64,000 nucleotides of DNA, taken from assembly GCA_036501425.1 (NCBI GenBank), contig DASYAI010000077.1, positions 48,593-112,592 of the forward strand, read 5' to 3'. This DNA is from DATKRB01 sp036501425. GTDB lineage: Bacteria > Actinomycetota > Acidimicrobiia > Acidimicrobiales > RAAP-2. Below the pieces are notes generated by a model, which ran no database searches, had not been told where the DNA came from, and saw only the letters and a program-made list of their open reading frames with translations. Below, piece after piece: positions 45,864 to 53,752 of the stretch; position 1 is the first letter of the stretch; every line of letters starts with the position of its first letter. The translations under genes were made by a program, and so were the position numbers.

Positions 45864-46748
45864 GTGCTCCGCCTCGTCCTTCCCAAAGGCTCGCTCGAGC
45901 GGGCGACCCTCGAGCTGTTCAGCGCAGCCGACCTGGCCGTGGTCCGGTCCTCGGACGTCGAGTACCGGGCCCACATCGCCGACCCCCGGGTCGACGAGGT
46001 GCGGATACTGCGGCCCCAGGAGATCCCGGTTTACGTGGCCGACGGGCTGTTCGACCTGGGGGTGACCGGACGGGACTGGATCGTCGAGCGGGGCAGTGAC
46101 GTGGTGTCGCTCGGCGAGCTTCCGTACTCGAAGGCGACCGCCAACCCCATCCGGGTCGTGCTCGCGGTGGCCGAGTCGTCGCCCTTCGGCTCGATGACCG
46201 ACCTGGCGCGCCACGAGGGCCCGCTCCGGGTCAGCACCGAGTACCCCGAGCTCACCCGGCGGGCCCTGGCCGGCGCGGGCATCGAGGCGGAGGTCTCGCT
46301 CTCCTACGGCGCCACCGAGGCCAAGGTGCCCGACATCGCCGACTGCGTGGTCGAGATCACCGAGACCGGTCGGGCGCTGCGGGCGGCGGGCCTGCGGATC
46401 ATCGAGACCCTGCTCGTGTCGAGGACCGAGCTGATCGCCAACGCCGCCGCCGCCGCCGATCCGGCCCGGCGCCACGCCATGGAGCAGATCCTCATCCTGC
46501 TGCAGGGGACGCTCGAGGCGCGCGAGAAGGTCCTCGTGAAGCTGAACGTGGCGGCCGACCGGCTCGAGCCGGTCATTGGTGCCCTGCCGTCCCTGCGCGC
46601 CCCGACGGTGTCCGAGCTCTCCGGTGGTCGGGGCTACGCGGTCGAGACGGTGGTGCCCAAGGCCGACATCAACACGCTCATCCCGGCGCTGAAGGACCGG
46701 GGGGCTACCGACATCCTCGAGCTGGCCCTGGCCAAGATCGTCCATTGA
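45864..46748 (+). CDS. hisG: ATP phosphoribosyltransferase, long form
   Basis: First enzyme of histidine synthesis, joining ATP and PRPP. The 294-aa protein opens LRLVLPKGSLERATLELF and contains the diagnostic GATEAKVPDIADCVVEIT. A C-terminal regulatory ACT-like domain from about residue 210 shows it is the long, histidine-inhibited form that works without HisZ. GTG 45864 follows the ribH stop by 2 nt. hisE/hisI, which often precedes it in Actinobacteria, is absent here. The stop overlaps the next gene in TTGA. Confidence 0.96.
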   Translation: MLRLVLPKGSLERATLELFSAADLAVVRSSDVEYRAHIADPRVDEVRILRPQEIPVYVADGLFDLGVTGRDWIVERGSDVVSLGELPYSKATANPIRVVLAVAESSPFGSMTDLARHEGPLRVSTEYPELTRRALAGAGIEAEVSLSYGATEAKVPDIADCVVEITETGRALRAAGLRIIETLLVSRTELIANAAAAADPARRHAMEQILILLQGTLEAREKVLVKLNVAADRLEPVIGALPSLRAPTVSELSGGRGYAVETVVPKADINTLIPALKDRGATDILELALAKIVH

Positions 46749-47029
46749 GCTCGCCGCCCGACCCCCCGAACCGACCGCCGGCCGTCGCCACGTGGCTGGG
46801 CCCGCGGCGGGGGGTGGTCGAGTCGTTCGACGCACCGCGTGGCCTCGGCGTGGTGGTGGACACCTCGGGCGAGCGCTGGCCGTTCCACTGCACGGCGCTG
46901 ACCGACGGTTCGAGAGAGATCGCCCCCGAGACCGAGGTGGTCTTCGTGGTCGCCCCGGGGGCCCTGGGCCGGATGGAGGCCCGTCGGATCACTGCGGGCC
47001 TGCCGGACCCCCGATCGTCCCCTCACTGA
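46745..47029 (+). CDS. Cold-shock-domain-like protein (94 aa)
   Basis: A small protein whose residues about 20-85 follow the cold-shock domain pattern: GVVESFDAPRGLGVVVD, RWPFHCTALTDGSREI and EVVFVVAPGALGRMEA. Compared with true cold-shock proteins the RNA-binding aromatic motif RNP1 (KGFGFI) is replaced by RGLGVVV, so nucleic-acid binding may be weak or altered. The TTG start at 46745 overlaps the hisG stop. It converges with the DUF1844-like gene with a 4-bp gap. Confidence 0.8.
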   Translation: MSSPPDPPNRPPAVATWLGPRRGVVESFDAPRGLGVVVDTSGERWPFHCTALTDGSREIAPETEVVFVVAPGALGRMEARRITAGLPDPRSSPH

Positions 47030-47033
47030 TCGG

Positions 47034-47534
47034 TCAGGCGGCGCCGTCCGCCGGCGGCCGCCGAGCGGCCGCGTCGACTTGGACGTAGGCGAGCCGGATC
47101 TGTGCCAGAGCGTCGCCCAGGGTGCCCGCCGCGTCGCCCAGCCGCGGCCCGAGGCCGTCGACGAGGTGCCCGAGTGCGTCGATCGCCAACCGGGCCTCGG
47201 CGAGCTGGGGCGGCGTGCTCGAGAGGTAGACCGCCGCCAGCTCGAACAGCCCGTAGCAGTGGTTCCCGACCACGACCTCGGCCGGGGTGTCGGCCAGTTG
47301 GCGTCGGAGCTCCTCGGCGTACCGCTCGTCGTCCTCGGTCGGCCCGGCGGTGGCCGCGGGGTCCGGCGATCCGGATGGGCCCCGGGGTGCGGCGGAACCG
47401 GGGGTCGCCGAACCGGGGGTCGCCGATGCGGGCGGCGGGCTCCCCGGCCGGGCGGCGGACGGAGGTGCGGCGGGCTCCCCGCCCGGGCGGGTCCGGTCCA
47501 CCTCGTGCTCACCCGAGGGTGTCCAGAGGCTCAT
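47034..47534 (-). CDS. DUF1844-like protein next to infC
   Basis: A 166-aa protein. Residues about 1-75 are Pro/Ala/Gly-rich and low-complexity (with ATPGS repeats). Residues about 75-155 form a helical domain with YAEELRRQLADTPAEVVVGN and an HCYGLFELAAVYLSS continuation, then LAEARLAIDALGHLVDGLG, which resembles DUF1844 proteins that sit beside infC in many Actinobacteria. Function is unknown. ATG 47534 lies 6 nt after a minus-strand TAAGCT hexamer that overlaps the infC promoter. Confidence 0.78.
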   Translation of the reverse strand: MSLWTPSGEHEVDRTRPGGEPAAPPSAARPGSPPPASATPGSATPGSAAPRGPSGSPDPAATAGPTEDDERYAEELRRQLADTPAEVVVGNHCYGLFELAAVYLSSTPPQLAEARLAIDALGHLVDGLGPRLGDAAGTLGDALAQIRLAYVQVDAAARRPPADGAA

Positions 47535-47539
47535 GCTGG

Positions 47540-47546
47540 TAGCTTA
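47540..47546. promoter_or_regulatory. Overlapping -10 elements of the DUF1844-like gene and infC
   Basis: The 7-bp TAGCTTA reads TAGCTT on the plus strand and TAAGCT on the minus strand, the latter 6 nt before ATG 47534. The plus-strand transcript would carry a leader of about 160 nt before infC. Confidence 0.5.
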
Positions 47547-47675
47547 GAAGTTCGAAGAGGAAGCGGGGCTGCCCTTGGGTCGCCTCCACCTGCCACCGGC
47601 CGCCTGCGGGCGTTCGGGTGCGTGGGTCGATGTGACCGCCGCCGGCTGTTGCGGTGCGGCGCCGCTCCAGAGACA

Positions 47676-47705
47676 GGCCCGCCTCGGCGGGCCCGGCCAG
47701 AGGAG
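47676..47705 (+). promoter_or_regulatory. Leader hairpin and Shine-Dalgarno of infC
   Basis: GGCCCGCC (47676-47683) and GGCGGGCC (47686-47693) form a perfect stem (8 bp on paper, 7 bp with a 4-nt loop) ending 7 nt before the Shine-Dalgarno AGGAG (47701-47705). Such placement is suited to translational control of infC; there is no T-tract. Confidence 0.55.
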
Positions 47706-47714
47706 TGATGCCTC

Positions 47715-48392
47715 ATAGTCACCGCCACAACAGGTGAGCATCGGATCAACGACCGCATCCGCGCCCGCGAGGTGCGACTGGTCGACCCCGATGGGCAGCA
47801 GCTGGGGATCAAGCCCCTGCCCGAGGCGCTCACGATCGCTCGTGGACTCGATCTGGACCTCGTCGAGGTTGCGCCCATGGCCAACCCGCCCGTGTGCCGG
47901 ATCATGGACTACGGGAAGTTCAAGTTCGACGAGGCGCAACGGGCCAAGGAATCGCGTCGCAAGGCGGTCCACGTCGGGATCAAGGAGATGAAGTACCGGC
48001 CCAAGATCGGTCCGGGCGACTTCGACACCAAGACCCGCCAGGTCTCGAGGTTCCTCGACGAGGGCCACAAGGTGAAGATCACGATCATGTTCCGGGGACG
48101 AGAGGTGTTCCACCCCGAGCTCGGCAAGCGGATCCTGGACCGCATCGCCGACCAGATGAACGGGTCGGCGAAGGTCGAGGCGGAACCCCGTCTCGACGGG
48201 CGCAACATGGTGATGGTGCTGGCCCCCGACAAGCGGGCGCGCCAGTCGGCCGCTTCTCGCTCCACCCGGGGCGAAGGCGGTGCGGAGGACCAGGGTCCGG
48301 TCGATGGCGAAGGAGCAACGGGTGCGCCCGCAGACCCCGGGGCCCCCGTCGCGGCGAGTGCAGTGACGAGCGAAGTCGAAGGAGAGCGCTGA
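47715..48392 (+). CDS. infC: Translation initiation factor IF-3, AUA start
   Basis: IF-3 keeps ribosomal subunits apart and proofreads start codons. The conserved N terminus HRINDRIRAREVRLVDPDG begins upstream of the first standard start (GTG 47772). In frame, the codon correctly spaced (9 nt) from AGGAG is ATA at 47715, giving 225 aa. Rare AUN starts are the hallmark of infC and give autoregulation by IF-3 itself. VEVAPMANPPVCRIMDYGKF and VKITIMFRGREVFHPELG mark the two domains. The C-terminal 45 residues are an acidic/Ala-rich extension. An out-of-frame ATG at 47708 opens a 9-codon mini-ORF across the start. Confidence 0.94.
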   Translation: MVTATTGEHRINDRIRAREVRLVDPDGQQLGIKPLPEALTIARGLDLDLVEVAPMANPPVCRIMDYGKFKFDEAQRAKESRRKAVHVGIKEMKYRPKIGPGDFDTKTRQVSRFLDEGHKVKITIMFRGREVFHPELGKRILDRIADQMNGSAKVEAEPRLDGRNMVMVLAPDKRARQSAASRSTRGEGGAEDQGPVDGEGATGAPADPGAPVAASAVTSEVEGER

Positions 48393-48396
48393 GCCG

Positions 48397-48591
48397 ATGC
48401 CGAAGATGAAGACCGACCGAGGTGCGGCCAAGCGCATCCGGGTGACCGGCACCGGCCGCCTCCGCCGGCGCAAGGCCTACCGCTCCCACCTCTTGGAGAA
48501 GAAGTCCAGCATCCGCACCCGCCGCCTGGCCCGCGAGACCGACATCGCCAAGGGTGACGAGCGGCACGTGAGGCGGATGCTCGGGCTCTAG
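48397..48591 (+). CDS. rpmI: 50S ribosomal protein L35
   Basis: A 64-aa, strongly basic ribosomal protein starting MPKMKTDRGAAKRIRVTGTG and containing RRRKAYRSHLLEKKSS. It follows infC by 4 nt and precedes rplT, the universal infC-rpmI-rplT order. The RVTGTG segment and the RHVRRMLGL end are typical. Confidence 0.97.
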   Translation: MPKMKTDRGAAKRIRVTGTGRLRRRKAYRSHLLEKKSSIRTRRLARETDIAKGDERHVRRMLGL

Positions 48592-48855
48592 GATCGGCGC
48601 CGGCCCGAAGGGGCCGGTACCGGGCGCTCCGGCGCCGGGACGCGCCGGCGCAAGGGCACGGCAGCCGGGCCGGGCGGCATGCCCGTCTGGTGGTCCGAAG
48701 GGTTCCGGCCCCAAGATCGCGGCGGCCGGCGCCGCCCTCGGTGCCCAGCCGGGGCCCGGGGCCGGGCGGAGCACTGAGTCGGGCCCCGGGGCCCGGGCCG
48801 AGCGACAGCCGCCCCGGCGAGACGAAGACGAGACGAAGAACGAAAGGGAGCACCC
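48592..48855. promoter_or_regulatory. rpmI-rplT intergenic region with strong stem-loops
   Basis: This 264-bp gap is unusually long for an rpmI-rplT junction. It contains CGGCCC-GAAG-GGGCCG (48601-48616), GGCGC-TCCG-GCGCC (48623-48636) and the 14-bp palindrome at 48781-48794, and ends in a purine-rich stretch with a duplicated CGAGACGAAG-type word before the Shine-Dalgarno. It could be a regulatory leader or processing region for rplT; no known L20 leader motif was recognised. Confidence 0.4.
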
Positions 48856-49236
48856 ATGGCGAGAGTCAAGCGTTCGGTTCACGGGCGCAAGCACCACCGT
48901 GCGGTCCTCGAGCAGGCCAAGGGCTACTACGGGAACAAGAGCCGGACCTATCGCGCCGCGAACGAGCAGCTGCTCCACTCGCTGCAGTACGCCTACCGCG
49001 ACCGCCGGGCCCGCAAGGGCGAGTTCCGCAAGCTGTGGATCCAGCGGATCAACGCCGCCGCCCGCCAGCACGGAGTGAGCTACAGCCGCTTCATCAACGG
49101 CCTGCACCAGGCCGGGGTGGAGGTGGACCGCAAGGTGCTGGCCGACCTCGCGGTGACTGACGCCGACGCCTTCGGCGCGCTGGTGGGCATCGCGCAGGGC
49201 ACGCCCGTCGCCGCCTCCTCGGAGGCCAGCTCCTGA
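48856..49236 (+). CDS. rplT: 50S ribosomal protein L20
   Basis: A 126-aa basic ribosomal protein binding 23S rRNA early in assembly. It opens ARVKRSVHGRKHHRAVLEQA and contains AYRDRRARKGEFRKLWIQRI and INAAARQHGVSYSRFI, all family motifs. A GGGAG sequence lies 5-6 nt before the ATG. The stop lies in CTGA, overlapping the probable start of the rRNA methyltransferase gene. Confidence 0.97.
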   Translation: MARVKRSVHGRKHHRAVLEQAKGYYGNKSRTYRAANEQLLHSLQYAYRDRRARKGEFRKLWIQRINAAARQHGVSYSRFINGLHQAGVEVDRKVLADLAVTDADAFGALVGIAQGTPVAASSEASS

Positions 49237-50042
49237 CCCAGGCGCTCGCCTTCGCGCACCCCCGGGTGCGACGACTGCGACGCCTGCTGCTCAAGCGCGC
49301 CGTCCGCCGGGCCGAACGGGCCTTCGTGGTGGAGGGTGCCGAGCTCGTCCGGGCGGCCCTGGCGGCGGGCTCCCCGGTGGAGTCGCTCTTCGTGGCCCAC
49401 GGGGCCGGCGCCTCGGGAGGGGTGGCGGAGCTGGTGGCGGAGGTCCACCGCCAGGGCGGCCGGGTGTTCGACCTGGCGGCCGGGGTGCTCGAGCGGGTGG
49501 CGTCGACGGTGGCCCCCCAGCCGCTGCTGGCGGTGGTCCCGGCGCTCGACGTCCCGCTCGACCAGGCGGTCTCCGGCCGCACCCTGGTCGTGCTGTGCGC
49601 CGAAGTGCGCGATCCGGGCAATGCGGGCACGGTGCTTCGCAGCGCCGACGCCGCCGGCGCCGGCGCGGTGGTCTTCTGCGGCGAGACCGTGGATCCCTAC
49701 AACCCCAAGACCGTCCGGGCCTCGGCCGGCTCGCTCTTCCACCTGCCGGTCGCCGTCACCCCCAAGGTGACGGGCACCCTCGACGCTCTCGGAGCGCTGG
49801 GCTTCCGGCGCCTCGGTGCAGCGGCCCACCAGGGGGACGACTACCTGAAGGTGCCGTGGACCGAGCCGACCGCCCTCGTGCTGGGCAACGAGTCGTCCGG
49901 GCTGGCGCCCGACCTCGCCGCCCGCCTCGACGGGTTGGTCCGCATCCCGATGGCCGGGCGGGCCGAGTCCCTGAACGTCGGCGTGGCGTGCGCCGTGCTG
50001 TGCTTCGAGGCGCTGCGGCGCCGGCAGGCCGAGGTCGGGTGA
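49233..50042 (+). CDS. TrmH/SpoU family RNA methyltransferase
   Basis: A SAM-dependent 2'-O-ribose methyltransferase of the SPOUT class, probably acting on 23S rRNA. SPOUT motifs are EVRDPGNAGTVLRSADAAGA, LVLGNESSGLAPDL and IPMAGRAESLNVGVACAV. The substrate-binding N-terminal domain starts FAHPRVRRLRRLLLKRAVRR. CTG 49233 is chosen because it lies in a CTGA overlap with rplT, 7 nt after a perfect GGAGG, and restores the HPRV motif. The first standard start, GTG 49266, would cut that motif. The product is 269 aa. Its end overlaps a possible far-upstream pheS start. Confidence 0.85.
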   Translation: MTQALAFAHPRVRRLRRLLLKRAVRRAERAFVVEGAELVRAALAAGSPVESLFVAHGAGASGGVAELVAEVHRQGGRVFDLAAGVLERVASTVAPQPLLAVVPALDVPLDQAVSGRTLVVLCAEVRDPGNAGTVLRSADAAGAGAVVFCGETVDPYNPKTVRASAGSLFHLPVAVTPKVTGTLDALGALGFRRLGAAAHQGDDYLKVPWTEPTALVLGNESSGLAPDLAARLDGLVRIPMAGRAESLNVGVACAVLCFEALRRRQAEVG

Positions 50043-50064
50043 CTCCCCGACCCACCCCGGGCTC

Positions 50065-50070
50065 TACGAT
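50065..50070 (+). promoter_or_regulatory. TACGAT hexamer upstream of pheS
   Basis: TACGAT is followed 32 nt later by GTG 50102. The hexamer overlaps an in-frame ATG (50069), so if it is a promoter that ATG cannot be the start. Confidence 0.35.
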
Positions 50071-50101
50071 GCCCCCCCATGGTGACCAGCGGACCGTCCC
50101 G

Positions 50102-51184
50102 GTGAGCGCGCCCGACGGTGAGGCGGTCCTGGTGGATCTCCGGACGCTGGAGGCCGATGGCCTCCGGCGGATCCGGGCCGCGGCCGGCACCGGCGAGCTG
50201 GGGGAGCTCGAGACCGGGCTGGTCGGCAAGCGGTCCGAGCTGGCGGCGGCGCAGCGCCAGCTCGGCGCCCTCGGCGCGCCGGAGCGCCGCGAGCTGGGGC
50301 GTCGGATCCAAGAGGTCAGGTCGCGGCTCTCGACCGCCCTGCAGGAGCGCCGAGCCGAGCTCGCGGCCGACGAGCGGAGGGTGGCCCTCGAGGCCGACCG
50401 CCTGGACCTCACCGAGGTGGTCCCCCATCGGGTGCAGGGCCCCATGGGGCGGGGGCAGCTCCACGTGGTGTCGAGGACCCGCGAGGCGCTCGAGGACGTC
50501 TTCGTCGCCATGGGCTTCACCGTGGCCGAGGGCCCGGAGACCGAGACCGACTGGTACAACTTCGAGGCGCTGAACATGCCGCCCGACCACCCGGCCCGGG
50601 GGATGTTCGACACCTTCTACCTGGACCTCGGCGCGCCCGAGACGACCTTGCTGCGAACCCACACGTCGCCCATCCAGATCCACCTGCTCGAGGCGGCCGT
50701 GGCCGGTTCCTCCCTGCCGGTCCACGCCGTCATGCCGGGGCGGTGCTACCGGCGCGATACGCCCGACGCCCGCCACCTTCCGGTGTTCCACCAGATCGAG
50801 GGCCTGGTGGTGGACCGGGGGATCGGCTTCGGGGACCTCGCCGGGACGATCGAGACCTTCACGACCGCCTACTTCGGGTCCGACATCCACTCCCGGCTGC
50901 GCCCGGCGTACTTCCCGTTCACCGAGCCGTCGGCCGAATACGAGGTGACCTGCACGATCTGCCGGGGCGACGGATGCCGCACCTGCTCGGGCACCGGGTG
51001 GATCGAGCTGGGGGGCTGCGGGCTCGTCGACCCGGCGGTTTTCGACGCGGTGGGCGTCGACGCCTCCGAGTGGTCGGGCTTCGCATTCGGCTTCGGTATC
51101 GACCGCTGCGCCCAGATGCGCCACCAGATCCCCGACATGCGGGCCCTGGTAGAGAGCGACGTCCGCTTCCTGCGGCAATTCTGA
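50102..51184 (+). CDS. pheS: Phenylalanyl-tRNA synthetase alpha subunit
   Basis: Catalytic subunit of the alpha2beta2 class II synthetase. The N-terminal coiled-coil arm spans about residues 10-85. Class II motif 2 lies in PVHAVMPGRCYRRDTPDARH and motif 3 in SGFAFGFGIDRCAQMRH. The aromatic pocket has YFPFTEPSAEYEV, followed by a four-Cys ribbon (CTIC, CRTC). GTG 50102 gives 360 aa; ATG 50069 and GTG 50039 (GTGA overlap with the previous gene) are in-frame alternatives that would add up to 21 low-complexity residues. Confidence 0.95.
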   Translation: MSAPDGEAVLVDLRTLEADGLRRIRAAAGTGELGELETGLVGKRSELAAAQRQLGALGAPERRELGRRIQEVRSRLSTALQERRAELAADERRVALEADRLDLTEVVPHRVQGPMGRGQLHVVSRTREALEDVFVAMGFTVAEGPETETDWYNFEALNMPPDHPARGMFDTFYLDLGAPETTLLRTHTSPIQIHLLEAAVAGSSLPVHAVMPGRCYRRDTPDARHLPVFHQIEGLVVDRGIGFGDLAGTIETFTTAYFGSDIHSRLRPAYFPFTEPSAEYEVTCTICRGDGCRTCSGTGWIELGGCGLVDPAVFDAVGVDASEWSGFAFGFGIDRCAQMRHQIPDMRALVESDVRFLRQF

Positions 51185-51234
51185 CGGTCTGGTCCGACGG
51201 TCTGGTCTGAGGGTCTGGTCCGAGGGTTTGACGG
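51183..51234. repeat. 13-bp tandem repeat between pheS and pheT
   Basis: GACGGTCTGGTCC, GACGGTCTGGTCT and GAGGGTCTGGTCC follow in tandem from 51183, with a decaying fourth copy and further GACGGTY words up to about 51250. Copy 1 contains the last base of the pheS stop region. Confidence 0.85.
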
Positions 51235-51265
51235 TTCGACGGTCTGACGGCAAGGGAGAGCTCGG

Positions 51266-53752
51266 GTGCGTGCACCGCTGTCGTGGTTGAGGGACTTCGC
51301 TCCGTTCGGGGACGACGTCGCCCACCTGACCGCCACCCTCGACGACATCGGGCTGGTCGTCGAGGGGCTCGAGCGGGTGGGTGAGGGTCTGGACGCGGTG
51401 GTGGTGGCCGAGGTGCTCGACATTGCCCCGATCGCCGGGGCGGACCGGATCCGCCGGGTGGTCGTCGAGGCGGGCGACGGGCCGGTCGAGATCGTGTGCG
51501 GCGCCGCCAACTTCGCCGTGGGCGATCGGGTCCCGCTGGCCGTCGTGGGCGCGGTGCTGCCCGGCGGCTTCGAGATCGCCCGGCGCACCCTGCGCGGTGT
51601 CACCTCCAACGGCATGCTGTGCTCGGGCCGCGAGCTGGGTCTCTCCGACGACGGGGAGGGGTTGCTGGTGCTGACCGGCGTCGACGGCGCCGAGCCCGGG
51701 CTCCCGCTGGCTGAGGTCCTGGGCGTCGAGCGCGACGTGGTGTTCGACCTGACCGTCGAGGGGAACCGTCCCGACGCCTGGTGCATGGCCGGGGTGGCGC
51801 GCCATCTCGCCGCCCGCCTCGGGCTCCCGTTCTCGCTGCCCGAACCGGCGCCGGCCCTGGCTCCGGGGCCTCCGGTCGGCGAGCTGGCCTCGGTCCGGCT
51901 CGACGCCCCCGACCTGTGCCCCCGGATCACCCTCCGCGTGCTGGAGGGAGTCCGGGTCGGGCCGTCGCCGCGCTGGTTGGCGCGCCGGCTCAGCCTGGCC
52001 GGGATGCGCCCGATCAACAACGTGGTGGACGCCTCGAATTACGTCATGCTCGAGCGCGGGCAGCCCACCCATCCCTACGACCGGCTGCGGCTGGGCGGCT
52101 CGGGCCTCGTCGTGCGCCCGGCCCGTCGGGGCGAGACGCTCGAGACGCTCGACGGGGTGCGTCGGACCCTCGGTGGCCGGCCGGCCGGCCGGGGCACCGA
52201 CGGTGGGGACTGCGTCATCGCGGACGCGCACGACGAACCGGTGGGGGTGGCCGGGGTGATCGGGGGCGCCTCGTCGGAGATCACCGAGGCGACGTCCTCC
52301 GTCCTCCTCGAGACGGCCTACTTCGCGCCCATGGCCATCGCCCGGACGTCGCGGTGGCTCGGCGTGCGGACCGAGGCCTCCGCCCGCTTCGAGCGGGGGG
52401 TGGACCCCTGGGGGCTCGACGCGGCGGCGGCCCGCTTCTGTGAGCTGGTGGCGCTGTCGGCACCCGGCGCCACGCTCGCCGAAGGGACCCTCGAGGCGAC
52501 CGGCACCGTCCCCGAACCCTTCGCCGTGGCGGTGGACCTGGCCAAGGTCAACGGCCTCCTCGGGACCGCGCTCGGCCCCGACCAGGTAGGGGCCCTCCTC
52601 GAGCCGCTCGGCTTCGGCTGCACGCCGGTCGGCGCCGGGGTGGCGGTCACGGTCCCGACCAGCCGGCCCGACGTGCGCCGGGGGTCACATGGGGTGGCCG
52701 ACGTGGTCGAGGAGGTGGCGCGGGCCTACGGCTATGACCGGTTGCCCCGCCGCCAGCCGTCGTGGCCGGCGCCCGGAGGGCTCTCGGCGTACCAGCGTTC
52801 CCGGCGGGCCGCACGCGAGGCGCTGGTGGGAGCGGGAGCGGGCGAGGTGATGACGGGGAGCCTGGTGGCGGCCGACGACCATCGCCGGGTCGGGTTGGAT
52901 GGCCGGGCGGTCGAGGTCGCCAATCCGCTGGTGAGCGACGAGGCGTTCCTCCGCCGATCGCTCATGCCGGGACTGTTGCGGGCGCTGGCGTGGAACGTGG
53001 ACCGCCGGCAGGGGGAGGTGCGGCTGTTCGAGGTGGGTGTCGTGTTCGACCACCCGGCCGACGGTGGGGCGCGGGTGGTCGAGCGCAGCGGCTCCGGTGG
53101 AGCCGTGCGCACCGAGCTGCCCGCCGAGCACGAGCGGCTCGCCGCCCTGCTGGCCTTGGCCGACGACGACGCCCGGAGCGCGGTCGGCGCCTACGGCGTG
53201 GTCGTCGAGGCGCTGCGCCTCGGGCCCCTGGCGCTGGCGGCGCCCGGCAACGGGGGGGGCCGGGGAGTGCCGCCGGGCCTGCACCCCACCCGCTCGGCCT
53301 GGGTGGTGGCCCCCGGAGGGCCGGTCGTGGGCGCGGTGGGCGAGATCGACCCCGCCGTCGCCGGCGGCTTCGGCCTCCCGACGGCGCGGATCGGATGGGT
53401 GGAGCTCGACCTCGGGCTGGTGCTCGACCCGGTGGTGGTGCCCCGGCGCACGGAGTCGGTCCGTCCGGTGAGCCGCTTCCCGTCGTCCGACGTGGACCTG
53501 GCTCTGGTGGTGCCCGACCCGGTGCCGGCGGCTCGGGTGCTCGAGACCCTGCGGGCCGCCGGGGGCGACCTGCTCGAGTCGGTCGATCTCTTCGACGTGT
53601 TCCGGGGTCCGTCGCTAGGGGCCGGCGTGCGAAGCCTGGCGTTCCGGCTGCGGTTCTGCGCCCTCGACCGCACGTTGACCGACGCCGAGGTGGGGTCCCT
53701 GCGAGCCGCATGCATCGAGGCGGTGGCCCCGCTCGGGGCCGTATTGCGCTGA
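51266..53752 (+). CDS. pheT: Phenylalanyl-tRNA synthetase beta subunit
   Basis: The 828-aa beta subunit carries tRNA recognition and editing. Residues about 40-155 are an EMAP/OB tRNA-binding domain (VCGAANFAVGDRVPLAVVGA). The B3/B4 editing domain lies around MRPINNVVDASNYVMLERGQ, the B5 domain around residues 410-480, and a C-terminal ferredoxin-like anticodon-binding domain covers the last 95 residues (SRFPSSDVDLALVVPD). GTG 51266 follows GGGAGAG by about 7 nt. No T-box or attenuator peptide was found upstream, only tandem repeats. Confidence 0.97.
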   Translation: MRAPLSWLRDFAPFGDDVAHLTATLDDIGLVVEGLERVGEGLDAVVVAEVLDIAPIAGADRIRRVVVEAGDGPVEIVCGAANFAVGDRVPLAVVGAVLPGGFEIARRTLRGVTSNGMLCSGRELGLSDDGEGLLVLTGVDGAEPGLPLAEVLGVERDVVFDLTVEGNRPDAWCMAGVARHLAARLGLPFSLPEPAPALAPGPPVGELASVRLDAPDLCPRITLRVLEGVRVGPSPRWLARRLSLAGMRPINNVVDASNYVMLERGQPTHPYDRLRLGGSGLVVRPARRGETLETLDGVRRTLGGRPAGRGTDGGDCVIADAHDEPVGVAGVIGGASSEITEATSSVLLETAYFAPMAIARTSRWLGVRTEASARFERGVDPWGLDAAAARFCELVALSAPGATLAEGTLEATGTVPEPFAVAVDLAKVNGLLGTALGPDQVGALLEPLGFGCTPVGAGVAVTVPTSRPDVRRGSHGVADVVEEVARAYGYDRLPRRQPSWPAPGGLSAYQRSRRAAREALVGAGAGEVMTGSLVAADDHRRVGLDGRAVEVANPLVSDEAFLRRSLMPGLLRALAWNVDRRQGEVRLFEVGVVFDHPADGGARVVERSGSGGAVRTELPAEHERLAALLALADDDARSAVGAYGVVVEALRLGPLALAAPGNGGGRGVPPGLHPTRSAWVVAPGGPVVGAVGEIDPAVAGGFGLPTARIGWVELDLGLVLDPVVVPRRTESVRPVSRFPSSDVDLALVVPDPVPAARVLETLRAAGGDLLESVDLFDVFRGPSLGAGVRSLAFRLRFCALDRTLTDAEVGSLRAACIEAVAPLGAVLR

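Noticed and set aside
51185..51265. T-box or leader-peptide attenuator before pheT
   Set aside because: The spacer consists of degenerate 13-bp repeats with no T-box sequence, no Phe-rich leader peptide and no terminator.
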